Positions 11,598-23,434 are shown, numbered from the stretch's first letter. The stretch is 64,000 nt of DNA from Avena insularis (GCA_023614405.1 CM042694.1:114450685-114514684), one strand, 5' to 3'. The notes: generated by a model from the letters alone, not told the origin. Numbers and translations are program-made.

Positions 11598-14185
11598 TGT
11601 CTAAAAAGGAAAAACTCGTCGGCCAGCCGCCGCCAGCCCACCGCGCCAAAGAGCCCACCCGGAGCCGCTGTATGAAGACCGCCGCCGCCCGGGCCCACCT
11701 GCCAGCGGGAGCGCATCGAGCAGACCGTGCTCGACACGAACGCAGACGCCGAGCGTTACCGCCTCGTGTTTCTCTCCAACCCCCCTTAAAGCCCTCGCCA
11801 ACCCGATCATTTCCCCTCCTTGTTCCTATCTACGCCGCCGCCAGCTCCGAGGAATTCCTCGCCGGAGTTCGTCGCCGCCGCCGCCGCCAGTACGCCGGTG
11901 AGCTCGCGCCGCTGCCACCGAGCCCCTTTTTCCCTCGCCTTTCCGCCTTGCCGTCACCCGCCTCACCTTTTCCCTCGCCTGCAGGACGTCGGGGAGCTGC
12001 CGCCGCCGCCGGACCCCACCGGAGCACCTCCGACCCGCCGCCGCTCCATCCGCGTCGTGCCGCCACCTGAGACCGCCCCAGCTCGAGCCAACCCCGCCGC
12101 CGAGACCACCGCCTCCTGCCGCACCCCGTGCACCACCTCGCCGCCGCCGGACCCCGCCGGAACACCGCCGCCGCCAGCTCAGGTGAGCATGCCGCCGGAT
12201 CCCGAGCCAACGGCTCAGATCGGCCGCTGACTGGACGGCCAGCCGCTGACTGGTCAAAGCCCAGTCAGCGCCGCGTCAGCCAGGCCCACGCGTCAGCGGG
12301 GAATATTCTCCGGAATATTCCCGGAATATTCCCCCGGATTTTACAGATTTTAGCAAAAATTGCAGAAAATTGTTTTAACTTCTAAAATTTGTAGAAAAAG
12401 ATCTACTAGGCCAAATTTTACAAATAAGGTATCGTTGGATTCATAAAATTGTGTAGAATTTGTTTATAAAATAATATTGCAGGTTTACTGTACGTTTTTC
12501 CCTGAGACTTTAAAAAGGCTTAAAACACTATAAAAATTATAGGAAAAGTTCTGTAACACCTTTTTGCGTGATTCCAATTGCCCCTGGTTATAAATCACGT
12601 TACCTACACAGTAGTATTTTTGCCCAGGTCTTACAACTCTGTTTACTGGAAAGTCTTGGTGTTTTTCCTAAAATCCTATTATTTGGGTTCACAAATTGCA
12701 TAGCCTTGTTTTCATTGCATTAAAGATTTTCCATGCATCATGCAGTAGTAGTAAACATCAGAGAACATCGAGAGGTTACTGAAAACCTTGTTAAGCTATC
12801 ATGCATGCATTTGTGCACTTGCTTATGTTTGGTATGTTGTTTATGTGTTGTTTTGTATCGTGTAGATTGTGACGAGTGCAACGCTTGTTTCTGCGAGGAT
12901 TGTACCCTCGACTCTTACCGCCAAGGCAAGTAGATGCTATTTTGTTCATACCATTGTCCTACTATTTTTCTCTTATGCATGTGTAGTGTATTTCTGTAGT
13001 TATTGTGTAGGAACTACTATGCTATGCTATATCCTATATATTGTGGTAGGATTTTCCTTGTAGTTGAGCCCCGCTCAGTAGATGTGCTTAGACTTGCTGT
13101 GAAGACGGGGAAAGGGGATCACACTATGGTGGAGTTGTGTTTGCTTCAAACTAAAACAACTTAATGATAATGAACTACCTGGGCGGAATGGTTGGATGGT
13201 CATCGGAGTGTGGTTAATGGTGGGGATTGCCGCCCAGGGTACTGAGAAGGATTGATTCTCTTTGTTATGGTAGCTTACGTGTACAACCATGTGCCAGTAA
13301 GAATGGGTGGCTGGTTGGACTTAGTAGGTCGTGGAGATCCGAACCCAGCGTAGCCAGAGATGTAGTGAATGATAGGTTGGGACCGGTGTGCAGTGGGGTT
13401 TGGTGATCTACTTCCCGAAAGGTCCCATCTTGGACTTATCCCTATCATCACACAATATGTGTGTGGTGGTACGAGCTGGGTTGGCCAGGTCACATGGGTA
13501 AAGTGTACAAACCCCTGCAGGGTGTAAAACTAAGTACTTAGCCGTGTCCCCGGTTACGGACGATTGAGTTGCTTGATCTTGAGACTATGACATATTCTCA
13601 CTCATCCTTATTTCCTAATTACTAAAACTTGATGGGTGAACTTAATGGGTTGCTGTGAATTAAATGGTTTACGAAAGTAGGATCAATGTGTTTGAAAAGT
13701 GCAAGCTAGCCAAAGCTCCACTAGCCAAATAAGCATGTAGATGCTAGGTGCATTGTCTCCTTTATCTTAGCGCTACTTGCCATACATTCCATGTATTGAC
13801 CCTTCGGGGCTGCTACGTTTCATGTTGCAGGTTATACCGATTCTGAGTGATTCGATATAGGTCGCGGTACCCCACTCGACACTTGTTCCCTCGTGGGCAA
13901 TTTGAAGATGGAGTAGTATCTTTATTTGTGTTGCTACTTGATTTATGTGTGAGCTAGCCTTCGAGCTAAGCGACTTTTATAATAAATGAATCTTCTGGAT
14001 CTTCGTTATTTATGATACAGGGATTATTACTTTGTTATTTCATCTATGTTCTATGTAAGCCAATGAATCGATCCAGGGATTGGCATGTTGCATAGAAGCT
14101 ACAGTCTTTTCAGTACTGTAGTGTTACAGAAGGTTACACTGGGACACCGTCTCCGGGTAGAGCAGCAATGTCCTCGATACTTAAC
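11598..14185. repeat. Probable Gypsy-type LTR fragment (solo or truncated)
   Basis: A GC-rich, promoter-like first third (11600-12290) gives way to AT-rich sequence with a leader-like stretch. A region near 13510-13560 (gtgtaaaactaagtacttagccgtgtccccgg) is of a type I associate with Triticeae Gypsy LTRs. It ends near gatacttaaca at 14185, after which host-like sequence shared with 37870-37900 begins. Many open frames on both strands in the GC-rich part are low-complexity Pro/Arg/Ala products. I found no second LTR and no target duplication, so both ends are approximate. Confidence 0.4.
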
Positions 14186-14239
14186 ACCATTTTCAAAGAA
14201 ACCATGATCAGAACAAGAACAACAATGAGTAGGATCACA

Positions 14240-14428
14240 CCATTAACACAATCATATATTATAGCATCATTCTCTACCTGCAAATGGTAATGTAGGATCA
14301 TCATTAACATCATTGTTCTTTGATAATGAGTAGTTCGAAGAATAAGGCCACAATCATTTATAAGATATGATCATAGGTCTTTTCCATAGATAGTGTATTT
14401 CACAAATAAGGATGTACTTACATATAAG
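14240..14428 (-). pseudogene. Fragment of a duplicated F-box gene (exon 5 start and intron 4)
   Basis: Aligns with 27140-27330 of the intact F-box gene in the same orientation. Shared words include cctgcaaatg (acceptor region), gtaggatca, atcattgttctttga and aaggccacaatcatt, ending at a cttacat donor region. It stops exactly where the Copia element inserted. Confidence 0.65.
14424..14428. repeat. Left target-site duplication of the Copia element (ATAAG)
   Basis: ATAAG directly before the 5' LTR. The same five bases follow the 3' LTR at 21227-21231. Confidence 0.9.
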
Positions 14429-14771
14429 TGTTAGTTTGATCTCTCCCGTTCGAGCCCAACGGCCTCGAACGAGCTCCTTATCCGCGCCCTGATCGGGGGC
14501 GCCCAACCTTATCATGGTTGGTGGGCCCCTGTCGCCGCGCTACATAAAGTGGTGGGGGACCGGCATCACGGGTTACGAGGAACGCCGCTGCTCTAGTCAC
14601 CCCACCTACACCCCTACCGATCTAGGGTTAGCGTGAGCCGACGGGAAGCGCCGCCACCACCGCACACCCACGCCGTCGACCCTTTTCTCATGGCCAATGA
14701 CGGCGGCTCCAGCTCCGGAACTAGGTCCGGCATCCCCTCTGGCTCGTGCTTGTCGAGCCAGGGTGCAGGTG

Positions 14772-14823
<52 letters not shown>

Positions 14824-14897
14824 AGATGCAACAGTTAGTGCTAGAATAGATGCTACCGAAAGATCTAGACTAGTAGATGTAAAGTAGAATTTTAACA
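14429..14897 (+). repeat. 5' LTR of the Copia element
   Basis: Begins TGTTAGTTTGATCTCTCC and ends TTTTAACA. It contains a CT-rich microsatellite at 14774-14822 that is much shorter in the 3' LTR. Confidence 0.93.
14774..14822. repeat. (TC)n microsatellite inside the 5' LTR
   Basis: About 24 TC units with one A interruption. The 3' LTR has only about 7 units at 21135-21152, which explains most of the LTR length difference. Confidence 0.95.
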
Positions 14898-14898
14898 T

Positions 14899-14910
14899 TG
14901 GTATCAGAGC
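14899..14910 (+). other. Primer binding site (initiator Met tRNA type)
   Basis: TGGTATCAGAGC, one base after the 5' LTR, is the standard plant Copia primer site. Confidence 0.92.
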
Positions 14911-16412
14911 CACTAGTTCTAGTTTTTTCGGTGCAAAAGAAAGGGAATACCAAGGCTAACCCTAAAAGGGCAAAGTGCGCCGCCCACACGGCCGCGCCGT
15001 TCCACTCGATCCGGATGCATCGGCAAGCCGAGGTCGAGAAGAAGAACAAACCCCTTCGGGGGCAAAGAAAAACAAAGGATTCCACCTCCGATTCCCATAG
15101 ATAAAGCCAAAGAAAAGCCCCTGTTTTTCCCCTTCCCGAATCTCAAACAATAGTACAAACACCTATCGGGGCAAAGCATACCAAAAGGAAAGGCCCCAAA
15201 TCCCCTTACTAATAAAAAAAAGGAGAGATCGGCGTCTGCCGAAAAAGGGCGCCGCCGCCTGAGCCGCTTGACGGCAGCGACCCACCCACCGGTGGATGCG
15301 CGCACCGGCAAGGGGGCCAGGGGGGCCGCCGCCATCCGCCCATCCTCGGTTTTCGCCTCGATGCGGGATGGGGGAGGTAGACAGAGATGAGGTAGAAGGG
15401 GATAGGGGCTCGCCGCGGAGAGGGAGGGGCTCGTCGCCGGGCGGGAGGCGCTGCCTCGCCTTGGGCCGTGCAGGGCAGGAGGAAGGGAGGAGGGAGGGGC
15501 TCGCCGCCGGCGTTGCGCCGAGCGGAGCGGCCACCTCGCCTCACTCCGAGAGAGGGGACACAGGCAAGGGGGAAGGGGCTCGCCGTCGAGGGGGAGGGAC
15601 TCGTCGCCGGCCGTACGCCGGGCGACGCGGCCTCCTCGCCACCTCGCCCGCGCAGGGCATTGCGTCGCCGCAGCGGTGCGCGAGAGAGACGTTGGGGAGT
15701 GGGAGGCAGAGTGGGCTAGGGTTCTGGGGGGTGGCGACCGGGGCCGGTTTTGATCCCACCGAAAGTCACTCCCAACCGCACGATCGCGACGGACGGCTGA
15801 GATCGAGCGGTGCGCTGCTGGTAGGCCACGGCTGGGCCATGGGCCGCGTGGGCCGCGCGAATGCAGCGTGCAACAGGCGCGCAGGCAGCGTCTGGGCCGT
15901 TCATCTGCTACCCCGCATGAACAGTGCCAGTTTTTTTTTTTCAGAGGCTGTATTAGACTGTTTTTATTCAGTTTTTTGACTGTTTTTTGATACAGTTTTT
16001 TCTACACAAAATCATCCAACGGAATTTTGTCTAGAAAATACTAAAGTAACAGTAAAAGGTTTCAGTAAAGTTTAAAGTTAATGAATTTTAATTCATTCTT
16101 CCGCTGCAAATAGTTGTTTTAAATTGCTAGAATGCAATAAAGATTATTAAATTTTGTTTTAAAAGATGTGATTAAATGTTTTAAAGTTGATTATGCTTCA
16201 TGTTATTAATTGACCAACGTTATTAATAAACATGATCGTGATTCCTTTTATTATGTATTAAAGGTGCATTTAATTTTATCTTTACCCAACGGTGATATAA
16301 TTTTAAATGGCACAAACAATTGCATGCTTAATTTATACAAACGTTGGATTAATGCATACAGTTGTTTCTGGTTATCTCACATCTTTTGTGGTTTACAGGA
16401 GGTCTCAACCTC
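14911..16412 (+). other. Copia leader with GC-rich, gene-promoter-like insert
   Basis: The leader is about 1.5 kb. Its middle (15226-15930) is very GC-rich and on the minus strand reads like a host gene 5' region: GAACCCTAGCCCACTC followed by CT-rich leader and Ala/Pro-rich open frames up to 138 residues. GGGCC motifs lie near 15830-15900. These frames match no protein I know. Just before the gag ATG, ggtttacag resembles a splice acceptor, so the leader may be spliced. Confidence 0.45.
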
Positions 16413-19400
16413 ATGAGCTTCCTGAAGGATATCCCACTGCTTAGAGGGGATAACTATTCAGAATGGAGGAAAAAGGTTGACTTGGCTTTTGTCTGCGCAG
16501 AAGTGCACTAGGTTGTTGATACTAAACAGCCAGTCAAGCCTGAGGACCCAGTGAGGGGTGATGCTGAGGAAATTGCTGCATGGGAAAAGAGAAAGAGAGA
16601 CCGTGCTCCTTTGGAGCTGGCCTACTCAATAGACAACCAAAAGTGGGTCAATGCAAACAAGAAGTGCTTGGCTTTTGTCAAGAACACGATTGAGAACGCA
16701 ATAGTGGGCTCAATTGAAGAGTGTGCCTCGGTTGGTGAGTACCTAGCAAAGATAAAGAGCCAGTTTACTGGCTCTTCAAAGATATATCGACCCATTGCTA
16801 AAACAGTGGTGATGAGAAAAAGTATACGGGAGGGCCACATGACATTAGAGAGCACATCTTGAGGATGTCCAACATGGTGGCTAAGTTAAAGCCCATGGAT
16901 GCGGACCTCGAGCTCAAGCCTGCTCTACTGGTGCATCTTGTCATGGCCTCCCTTCCCCAACAGTTCGAGAATTTCGTCATCAACTACAACATGTCCCCTG
17001 AAAAGTGGGACATTGAAAAGACCATAGGGATGTGTTCTCAAGAGGAAGAAAGGCTTAAGTCCATTCATGGTGGTTCCTTGAACTACGTGAAGGACAACAG
17101 GAAGAGGAACTTCACCAACAACAACCATGGTGGCTCCCCTTCCAAGCCACATGGCAAGGGCCCCCTACAGCACCAGCATCAGCATCAACAGTCTCTCCCT
17201 GGGAACAAGGACCTTTGTCACCATTGCAAAAATCCTGGTCACTTCAAGAAGGATTGCCATTTATGGCTTAAGTCCATAATGGCAAAGAAAGGTAAAGACA
17301 TTGTATCTTTTGTAAATGAATCCTTGTATGAAAAGTTTTCTAAATCTACTTGGTGGATTGACTCTGGTGCAACTGTTCATGTTGCCAACTCTTTACAGGG
17401 GTTCCGTTCGACAAGGACTTTGCCAAGAAGAGAAAGACACATTGAGGTGGCTAATGGAGTCCAAGCAGAAGTGGAGGCTGTTAGCGACATTCCTCTGCAG
17501 CTAGCTGATGGCTCTACTATTCTGCTTAAGGATGTTTTATTTGTTCCTTCCATCCATAGAAACTTAATAAGTGTGTCGTGTCTGGACAAAGACATGTATG
17601 AGTGTTATTTTGGACATGGCAAATGTGCCATTTGGTTGAAAGATACTTGTGTGTGTTGCTTCACTACATGACAAGCTTTATTTATTATCCTTGCATGAGA
17701 AAGTGTTTTCTGTGTGTGATGTGAACGAACAAGTTCCCTTGTCGAACAAAGAACAAAAGAAAAGAAAGAGAACTCTTGACTCATCAAAGTTGTGGCACTG
17801 TAGATTAGGCCATATTTCGAGGGGAAGAATAGAAAACCTCGTTAAAAATGACATTCTTCCTCCCTTAGAGTTCTCAGACCTCGAGCAATGCATAGATTGC
17901 ATCAAAGGAAAGTATGTAAAGAAGATTAAAAAGGGTGCAAACCGAAGTATAGCTACACTAGAAATAATCCACACCGATATTTGTGGACCGTTTCCGGTGA
18001 AAAGTGTGGATGGTTATGATTCATTCATAACATTCACGGACTATCACTCCCGGTATGGTTACATTTATCCAATCAAAGAAAGATCCGAAGCATTGGATAA
18101 GTTTAAAATTTTCAAAGCTGAAGTTGAAAATCAGCATGATAAAAGAATTAAGATAGTCCGGTCTGACCGTGGGGGGGAGTACTACGGTCGGCATACTCCA
18201 TATGGTCAAGTACCAGGACCTTTTGCAAGGTTCCTACAAGAAAATGGAATAGTCGCCCAGTATTCTATGCCAGGCGAACCTCAGCAAAATGGAGTAGCTG
18301 AAAGGCGCAACCGTACCCTTATGGATATGGTGCGCAGCATGATGAGCTATTCCACCCTCCCATTGGGATTGTGGATGGAGGCGCTTAAAACCGCCATTCA
18401 CATTCTCAACAGAGTACCAAGTAAGTCGGTGCCCAAAACACCTTACGAATTGTGGACAGGCAGAGTCCCCTCTCTTCACCACTTGAGGGTCTGGGGGAGC
18501 CCAGCTGAGGCAAAAGTTTTCAATCCAAACATTGCAAAGTTAGACCCCAAAACAGTGTCTTGCCACTTCATTGGCTATCCAGATAGATCAAAAGGTTATC
18601 GTTTCTACTGTCCTGATCAATACACAAAGTTTATAGAAACGAGACATGCAGTCTTCTTGGAGGACAAATTGATGAGGGGGGGCACGGTAGCTCGGGAAAT
18701 TGACCTTGAGGAGAAGAGGGTGCATGCACCTAATCCGATGACTCAGGAGCCATTTTCTACTGTTGTGCCACCATCTACAACCCCGAGGTTGTGGTGCGGC
18801 ACTGTTGTGACTCCACGTGACAACAATGGGAGAAGGTTCGGAACACATCGTCAGAGCCACCTGAACCCACTATTGAGCACGAAACGGAGCCAGAACAGCC
18901 ACATATTGACAATGTGCCAGAACCCGAGGCAAGAAATGAGCAAGAGTCTGATGAACTCAGAAGGTCTAAAAGAGAACGAAGACCAGCCATTTCCAAATAA
19001 ATTTACAAAGTCTACAACACAGAAACAGTTCATATGGAGGGCGACCCTACCTCATATGAAGAAGCCATGAGAAACCCTCACTCAGTCAAGTGGGTGGAGG
19101 CAATGGAAGATGAAATGAAATCGATGAGTTCCAACAATGTTTGGGACTTAGAGGAAATTCCTAAAGGAGCCAAAACAGTAGGATGCAAATGGGTCTATAG
19201 GACAAAGTATGACTCCAATGGGAATGTAGAAAAGTACAAAGCTAGACTTGTGGCAAAAGGCTTTACGCAAAGAGAAGGGGTAGATTACAATGAGACTTTT
19301 TCTCCGGTCTCATGTAAAGATTCCTTCAGAATCATAATGGCACTAGTTGCACATTTTGATCTAGAGTTACATCAAATGGATGTTAAGACGGCATTTCTAA

Positions 19401-20613
19401 ATGGAGATTTAGATGAAAATGTTTACATGAAACAACCCAAGGGTTTTTTCATGGAGGGGAAGGAACATATGGGATGCCGCCTAAAGAAATCCATTTACGG
19501 GTTAAAGCAACCTCTAGGCAGTGGTATTTAAAGTTCAATGATACAATTAAAAGTTTTGGATTCAAAGAGAATGTTGAGGACAACTGCATTTATACAAAGT
19601 TTAAAGGTGGGAAATATATTTTCCTAATTCTGTATGTGGATGACATCTTGCTTGCTAGCAGTGATGTCAGTCTACTACTAGAAACAAAGAAGTTCTTGTC
19701 TTCAAATTTTGATATGAAAGACCTTGGTGAAGCTTCTTATGTTTTGGGCATAGAAATTCACCGAGATAGAAAGAATGGAGTGTTAGGACTGTCGCAGAAA
19801 GCATATTGTGAAAAGATTCTAAAGAAATACAATATGCATGCGAGTAATGCAACACCTGCTCTCATAGTCAAGGGCGGTAGTTTTGGGAAATCCCAATGTC
19901 CAAAGAACCAGTATGAGATCGATCAAATGAAGTCAGTACCATATGCTTCGGCTGTTGGAAGCTTACAGTATGCACAAGTGTGCACTCGCCCTGACTTAGC
20001 TTTTATCACCGGGGTACTCGGCAGATATCAAGAGAATCCAGGCATAGAGCACTGGAAGATGGTAAAGAAAGCTTTGCATTATGTGCAAGGCACAAAAGAC
20101 CTCATGCTAACATATAAAAGATCTGATTCCCTGGAGATAAAAGGGTACTCAGATGCGGATTTTGCGGGAGATAAAGACGATAGAAAGTCCACGACAGGAT
20201 ATGTCTTTACTCTCGCAGGAGGTGCTATTTCATGGAGAAGCGCCAAACAGTCGATAGTTGCATCATCTACGATATACGCAAAATTTATAGCATGTTATGA
20301 GGCCATACGACAGGCGTTATGGTTAAAAAAAATTCTACCCGACTTGAGAGTGGTAGACTGCATCAGCAGGCCACTAAAGATGTACTGTGACAACGAGCCC
20401 ACAGTATTCTATGCTCACAACAACAAGTCGAGTAATGCTACAAAGTCAATAGATATAAAGTATTATGTTGTGAAGGACAAAGTCCAGGATCAAACTATAA
20501 GACTCGAGCATATAAGGACAAAGGATATGCTTGCGGATCCGCTAACGAAAGGCTTACCACCCAATGTGTTCAAGGAACACATAGCCGGTATGGGATTAAT
20601 GGAAAGCCTATGA
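16413..20613 (+). pseudogene. Copia gag-pol, interrupted by a stop and frameshifts
   Basis: Gag begins at the ATG at 16413 (SFLKDIPLLRGDNYSEW) and meets a TAG near 16508 where Trp is expected. Further gag follows, with a frame change near 16812-16840. The zinc knuckle CHHCKNPGHFKKDC lies near 17217-17258 and the protease motif WIDSGATVHV near 17350-17385. A frame change occurs near 17650-17670. The integrase HHCC start ([14 protein letters not shown]) is near 17790 and its core follows from about 17960, with [10 protein letters not shown] near 18290. Frames change again near 18780-19030. Reverse transcriptase runs from 19075, is shifted near 19500-19520, and resumes with FLILYVDDILLASSD near 19620. 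RNase H (SDADFAGDKDDRKSTTGY) follows to 20613. The element can encode no full polyprotein. Confidence 0.92.
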
Positions 20614-20780
20614 TTTCTGGACTACAAAGGCCTAAAATTAAAAGGATTTGTTTCAAAATAGAAAAGTATGTAGTGGCTGTCTGATTCTATCGGCAGTTGA
20701 GCTGAGACGATGAAACATGCTCTATGTATCAATCTGTGATGAAACGAGTAAAGTACAAAGTTAAAAGTAAAGTCGAGATC

Positions 20781-20791
20781 AAGGGGGAGAA
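20781..20791 (+). other. Polypurine tract
   Basis: AAGGGGGAGAA directly before the 3' LTR, the plus-strand primer site. Confidence 0.9.
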
Positions 20792-21226
20792 TGTTAGTTT
20801 GATCTCTCTCGTTCGAGCCCAATGGCCTCGAACGAGCTCCTTATCCGCGTCCTGATCGGGGGCGCCTGACCTTATCATGGTTGGTGGGCCCCTGTCGCCG
20901 CGCTACATAAAGTGGTGGGGGACCGACAGCATGGGTTACGAGGAACGCCGCTGCTCTAGTCACCCCACCTACACCCCTACCGATCTAGGGTTAGCGTGAG
21001 CCGACGGGAAGCGCCGCCACCACCGCACACCCACGCCGTCGACCCTTTTCCCATGGCCAATGACGGCGGCTCCAGCTCCGGAACTAGCTCCGGCATCCCC
21101 TCTGGCTCATGCTTGTCTAGCCAGGGTGCAGGTGAATCTCTCTCTCTCTCTCAGATGCAACAGTTAGTGCTAGAGTAGATGCTACCGAAAGATCTAGACT
21201 AGTAGATGTAAAGTAGAATTTTAACA
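20792..21226 (+). repeat. 3' LTR of the Copia element
   Basis: 435 bp, same ends as the 5' LTR, followed by ATAAG (21227-21231), the target duplication. Confidence 0.93.
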
Positions 21227-21537
21227 ATAAGATCATCCGCAAGAGAAGTGTACACAAGTAGAAAATGTCTGAAGTATTATCGAGATAAAGAGAGAAACAC
21301 TTCATAGAATAAATATTAAAACATTTACACTTTCGATCGATCTGGGACTGGGAGGGCCACTTTGCGAGTTAAACCAACGCACATAGACACAAAGCCATGA
21401 AAAGCATCTCTCAATATCTAAATCAAAACACCATACTACACGCCTGAGTTTCCACAACAAAGGAATTGATGAGAAGAGAACTAAAAGAGAATTCAGCAGT
21501 TCGGTTGAAACCCAAAGAACATGAATATTGTGTTTTG
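21227..21537. other. 3' flank of the lectin-RLK-like gene
   Basis: About 310 bp between the Copia target duplication and the stop codon of the minus-strand kinase gene. It probably holds the gene's 3' untranslated region. No clear polyadenylation signal was singled out. Confidence 0.45.
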
Positions 21538-23399
21538 TTATCTCGGCAAGGTAGACGTAGTGGTGTGCACCCCAGCGTTAGATGATCGCGTGGTCCCTGT
21601 GCTGGAAATGGTGGCGCCTGTCCCGTAGCTGCTGCTTCCGCTGTGGAGTGACTGTGATAGGAAGATGTCAACCGGCAAGACGAAGGATGGAACCGGCATC
21701 TTGGCCGGGAGGATCGGCAATGGCGCCTCGGACCGCATCACGCTGAGCGCCTGCCTGATCGTCGGCCTTTGACTACTGTCAGGGTGCACGCACCAGAGCG
21801 CGGCGACCATCATCCGCTCCATCACCTGGCCGTCGAACTGGCAGTCAAGCCGTGTGTCGGCTGCGTCCAAGATCCTTCCCTCACCATAAAGCTCCCAGAC
21901 AACCTGCACCAGCTGCATGGTGACAGACTGGTTCCCCTGCAAGACCAAGATGGGGCGGCGGCCGGAGATTATCTCGAGGACGACCACCCCGAAGCTGTAG
22001 ACGTCGGACTGCATGCTGGCCTTCCCGGAGACCATGCTCTCCGGGTCCATGTACCCCATGGTGCCCATGAGCATGGTGGTGTGCGAGCCGTGGCCGTGGT
22101 CGACCAGCCTCGCGAGCCCGAAGTCGCCGAGCTTCACCTTGAAGGACGCGTCCAGCATCAGGTTGCTCGGCTTGATGTCCCGGTGGAGCACGCACTGCTC
22201 CCATTCCTCGTGCAGGTACAGGAGCGCAGACCCCACGCCAAGCACGATCTCGTGCCTGAGCGACCACGGGAGCACCTTCTCCTGGTTGTGAATATGCATA
22301 TCGAGGCTACCGTTCGGCATCAGCTCGTAGACGAGGAGGAGCTCACTGTCGTCATGGCACCAGCCGACGAGCTGCACAAGGTTGCGGTGCCTGAGCTGGC
22401 TTATGACCCTCACCTCCGCGACGTATTCCTTCTTCCCCTGCTGGGAGCCCTTGGAGACTCTCTTCACGGCGACGTGAACGTTCGTCTCCTTGAGGTACCC
22501 ATGGTACACTGACCCGAAGCCGCCTTCGCCGAGCTTCTCCTCGTCGGAGAAGAATCTCGTAGCGACGGCGAGCTCGTTGTAGGCGAACCGCCTTGGCCCG
22601 GTCCATTTCTCGAACTCTTCTTCTTCCTCCATGGGCTTCCCTTTGTGATCCGATCCTGACCTTGGCGATCTCGCCATCATCACCTTGGCCCTCCCGCGGC
22701 GGCGCAAAAGTAACCAAACCGCTGAGAGAATCAGGCAGATGATGACCACGGCGCCTGCAGACGCGCCGATGAAGAGTCCTGTTCTGCCGCCAGACGGTGG
22801 CGGGGGATGATAGTCAGAGCCTGAAATTCATTCCGGACAAAAGGAGTAAATTGCAAAAACCCACCACAATTGAGGAAAATTTATTAACCCTTCACATAAA
22901 AAACCACCAGAAAACATGCATTTTAGTGGGTGTTTGTTGAGTTTGTCCCAATTATGGTGGTTTTTTGCTATTCACTCGGACAAAAGCAACATGATAGAGA
23001 AGATATCACCAGCACGATTAATTCAGCATTACTCATGGTTATCTTCGTTCACCAGCCACAGTCCACAAATTAGGAGATGCCACTAGAGAATTAGTTACCA
23101 GTGTCGTAGTAGGGATGCGTTGGCTGCTGGGCCGGTGTCGGCTGTAGCGATATCGATGGCGGTGACGGCGGCGACTCTGTTTGCGGCCCGGTTGGGGCTG
23201 CTTCTGGAGATGAGGCAGGGCTTAGGCGGTCTATGTCCTGCAGCTCCCTTCTCACCGTCGACCGTAGGGTCCATGGGACATCCTGATGAAGCGTGGCGCC
23301 TTCTCCACCCACTGCCTCATCATTGGCGACCCCATCCGAGAAGACCGAGACCTTTGCCTTGATCTGGGGATTGATCTCTCTCTGTATGCAATTATCCAT
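21538..23399 (-). CDS. L-type lectin-RLK-like kinase without a lectin domain
   Basis: Two exons: 23399-23099 and 22820-21538. The donor GTAACT and acceptor TTTCAG join in phase (GAC ACT G|GC TCT), giving 527 residues. Residues 1-100 have no recognisable domain or signal peptide and end in a Pro-rich stretch. A Pro/Gly linker leads to one membrane segment (about 114-138, GAVVIICLILSAVWLLL) and a stop-transfer RRRGR. The kinase is intact: GEGGFGSVY (198-206), Lys in VAVKRV (about 220), HRDIKPSN (from 313), DFG (333-335) and GTMGYMDPE. Its wording is that of L-type lectin receptor kinases of cereals, which normally carry a legume-lectin ectodomain of about 250 residues; none is present here. The Ser/Thr-rich tail fits the family. 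It may be a truncated paralogue or a kinase that signals without its own lectin. Confidence 0.8.
22853..22968. mobile_element. Foldback MITE in the kinase gene intron
   Basis: The ends are inverted copies: gcaaaaacccaccacaatt at the left and aattatggtggttttttgc at the right. The whole element folds into a hairpin of about 116 bp. The superfamily is uncertain and target duplications are not clear. Confidence 0.7.
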
Positions 23400-23423
23400 C
23401 TCATAATTAAGCTCCTTGCTCCC

Positions 23424-23434
23424 ATGGGTATATA
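23424..23434 (-). promoter_or_regulatory. Possible TATA box of the kinase gene
   Basis: AATATATACC on the minus strand, about 25-30 bases upstream of the first ATG codons. It is rather close to the assumed start, so transcription may begin at, or the real start may lie at, a downstream ATG. Confidence 0.3.

Larger units (their letters stand above)
14429..21226 (+). mobile_element. Copia LTR retrotransposon, structurally complete, coding region mutated
   Basis: About 6.8 kb: LTRs of 469 and 435 bp starting TGTTAG and ending AACA, a 5-bp target duplication, a TGGTATCAGAGC primer site, a purine tract AAGGGGGAGAA, and the Copia domain order gag, protease, integrase, reverse transcriptase, RNase H. 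It inserted about 310 bp downstream of the lectin-RLK-like gene's stop codon. About a dozen substitutions separate the LTRs by eye, plus a length change in a CT tract. The wording of the RT domain suggests a Tork/Tnt1-type lineage, which I could not test. Confidence 0.93.

Noticed and set aside
11672..12385. Overlapping 60-143 residue frames on both strands
   Set aside because: Pro/Arg/Ala-rich products of GC-rich repeat DNA; no frame is favoured.
14633..14887. 84-residue frame inside the Copia LTR (also in the 3' LTR)
   Set aside because: Half of it is the CT microsatellite read as Ser-Leu; the 3' copy is cut short. No sign of selection.
15296..15979. 227-residue plus-strand frame in the Copia leader
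   Set aside because: Gly/Arg-rich, no motif, opposed by equally long minus-strand frames in the same GC island.
21769..22512. 247-residue plus-strand frame
   Set aside because: Antisense shadow of the lectin-RLK-like kinase exon.
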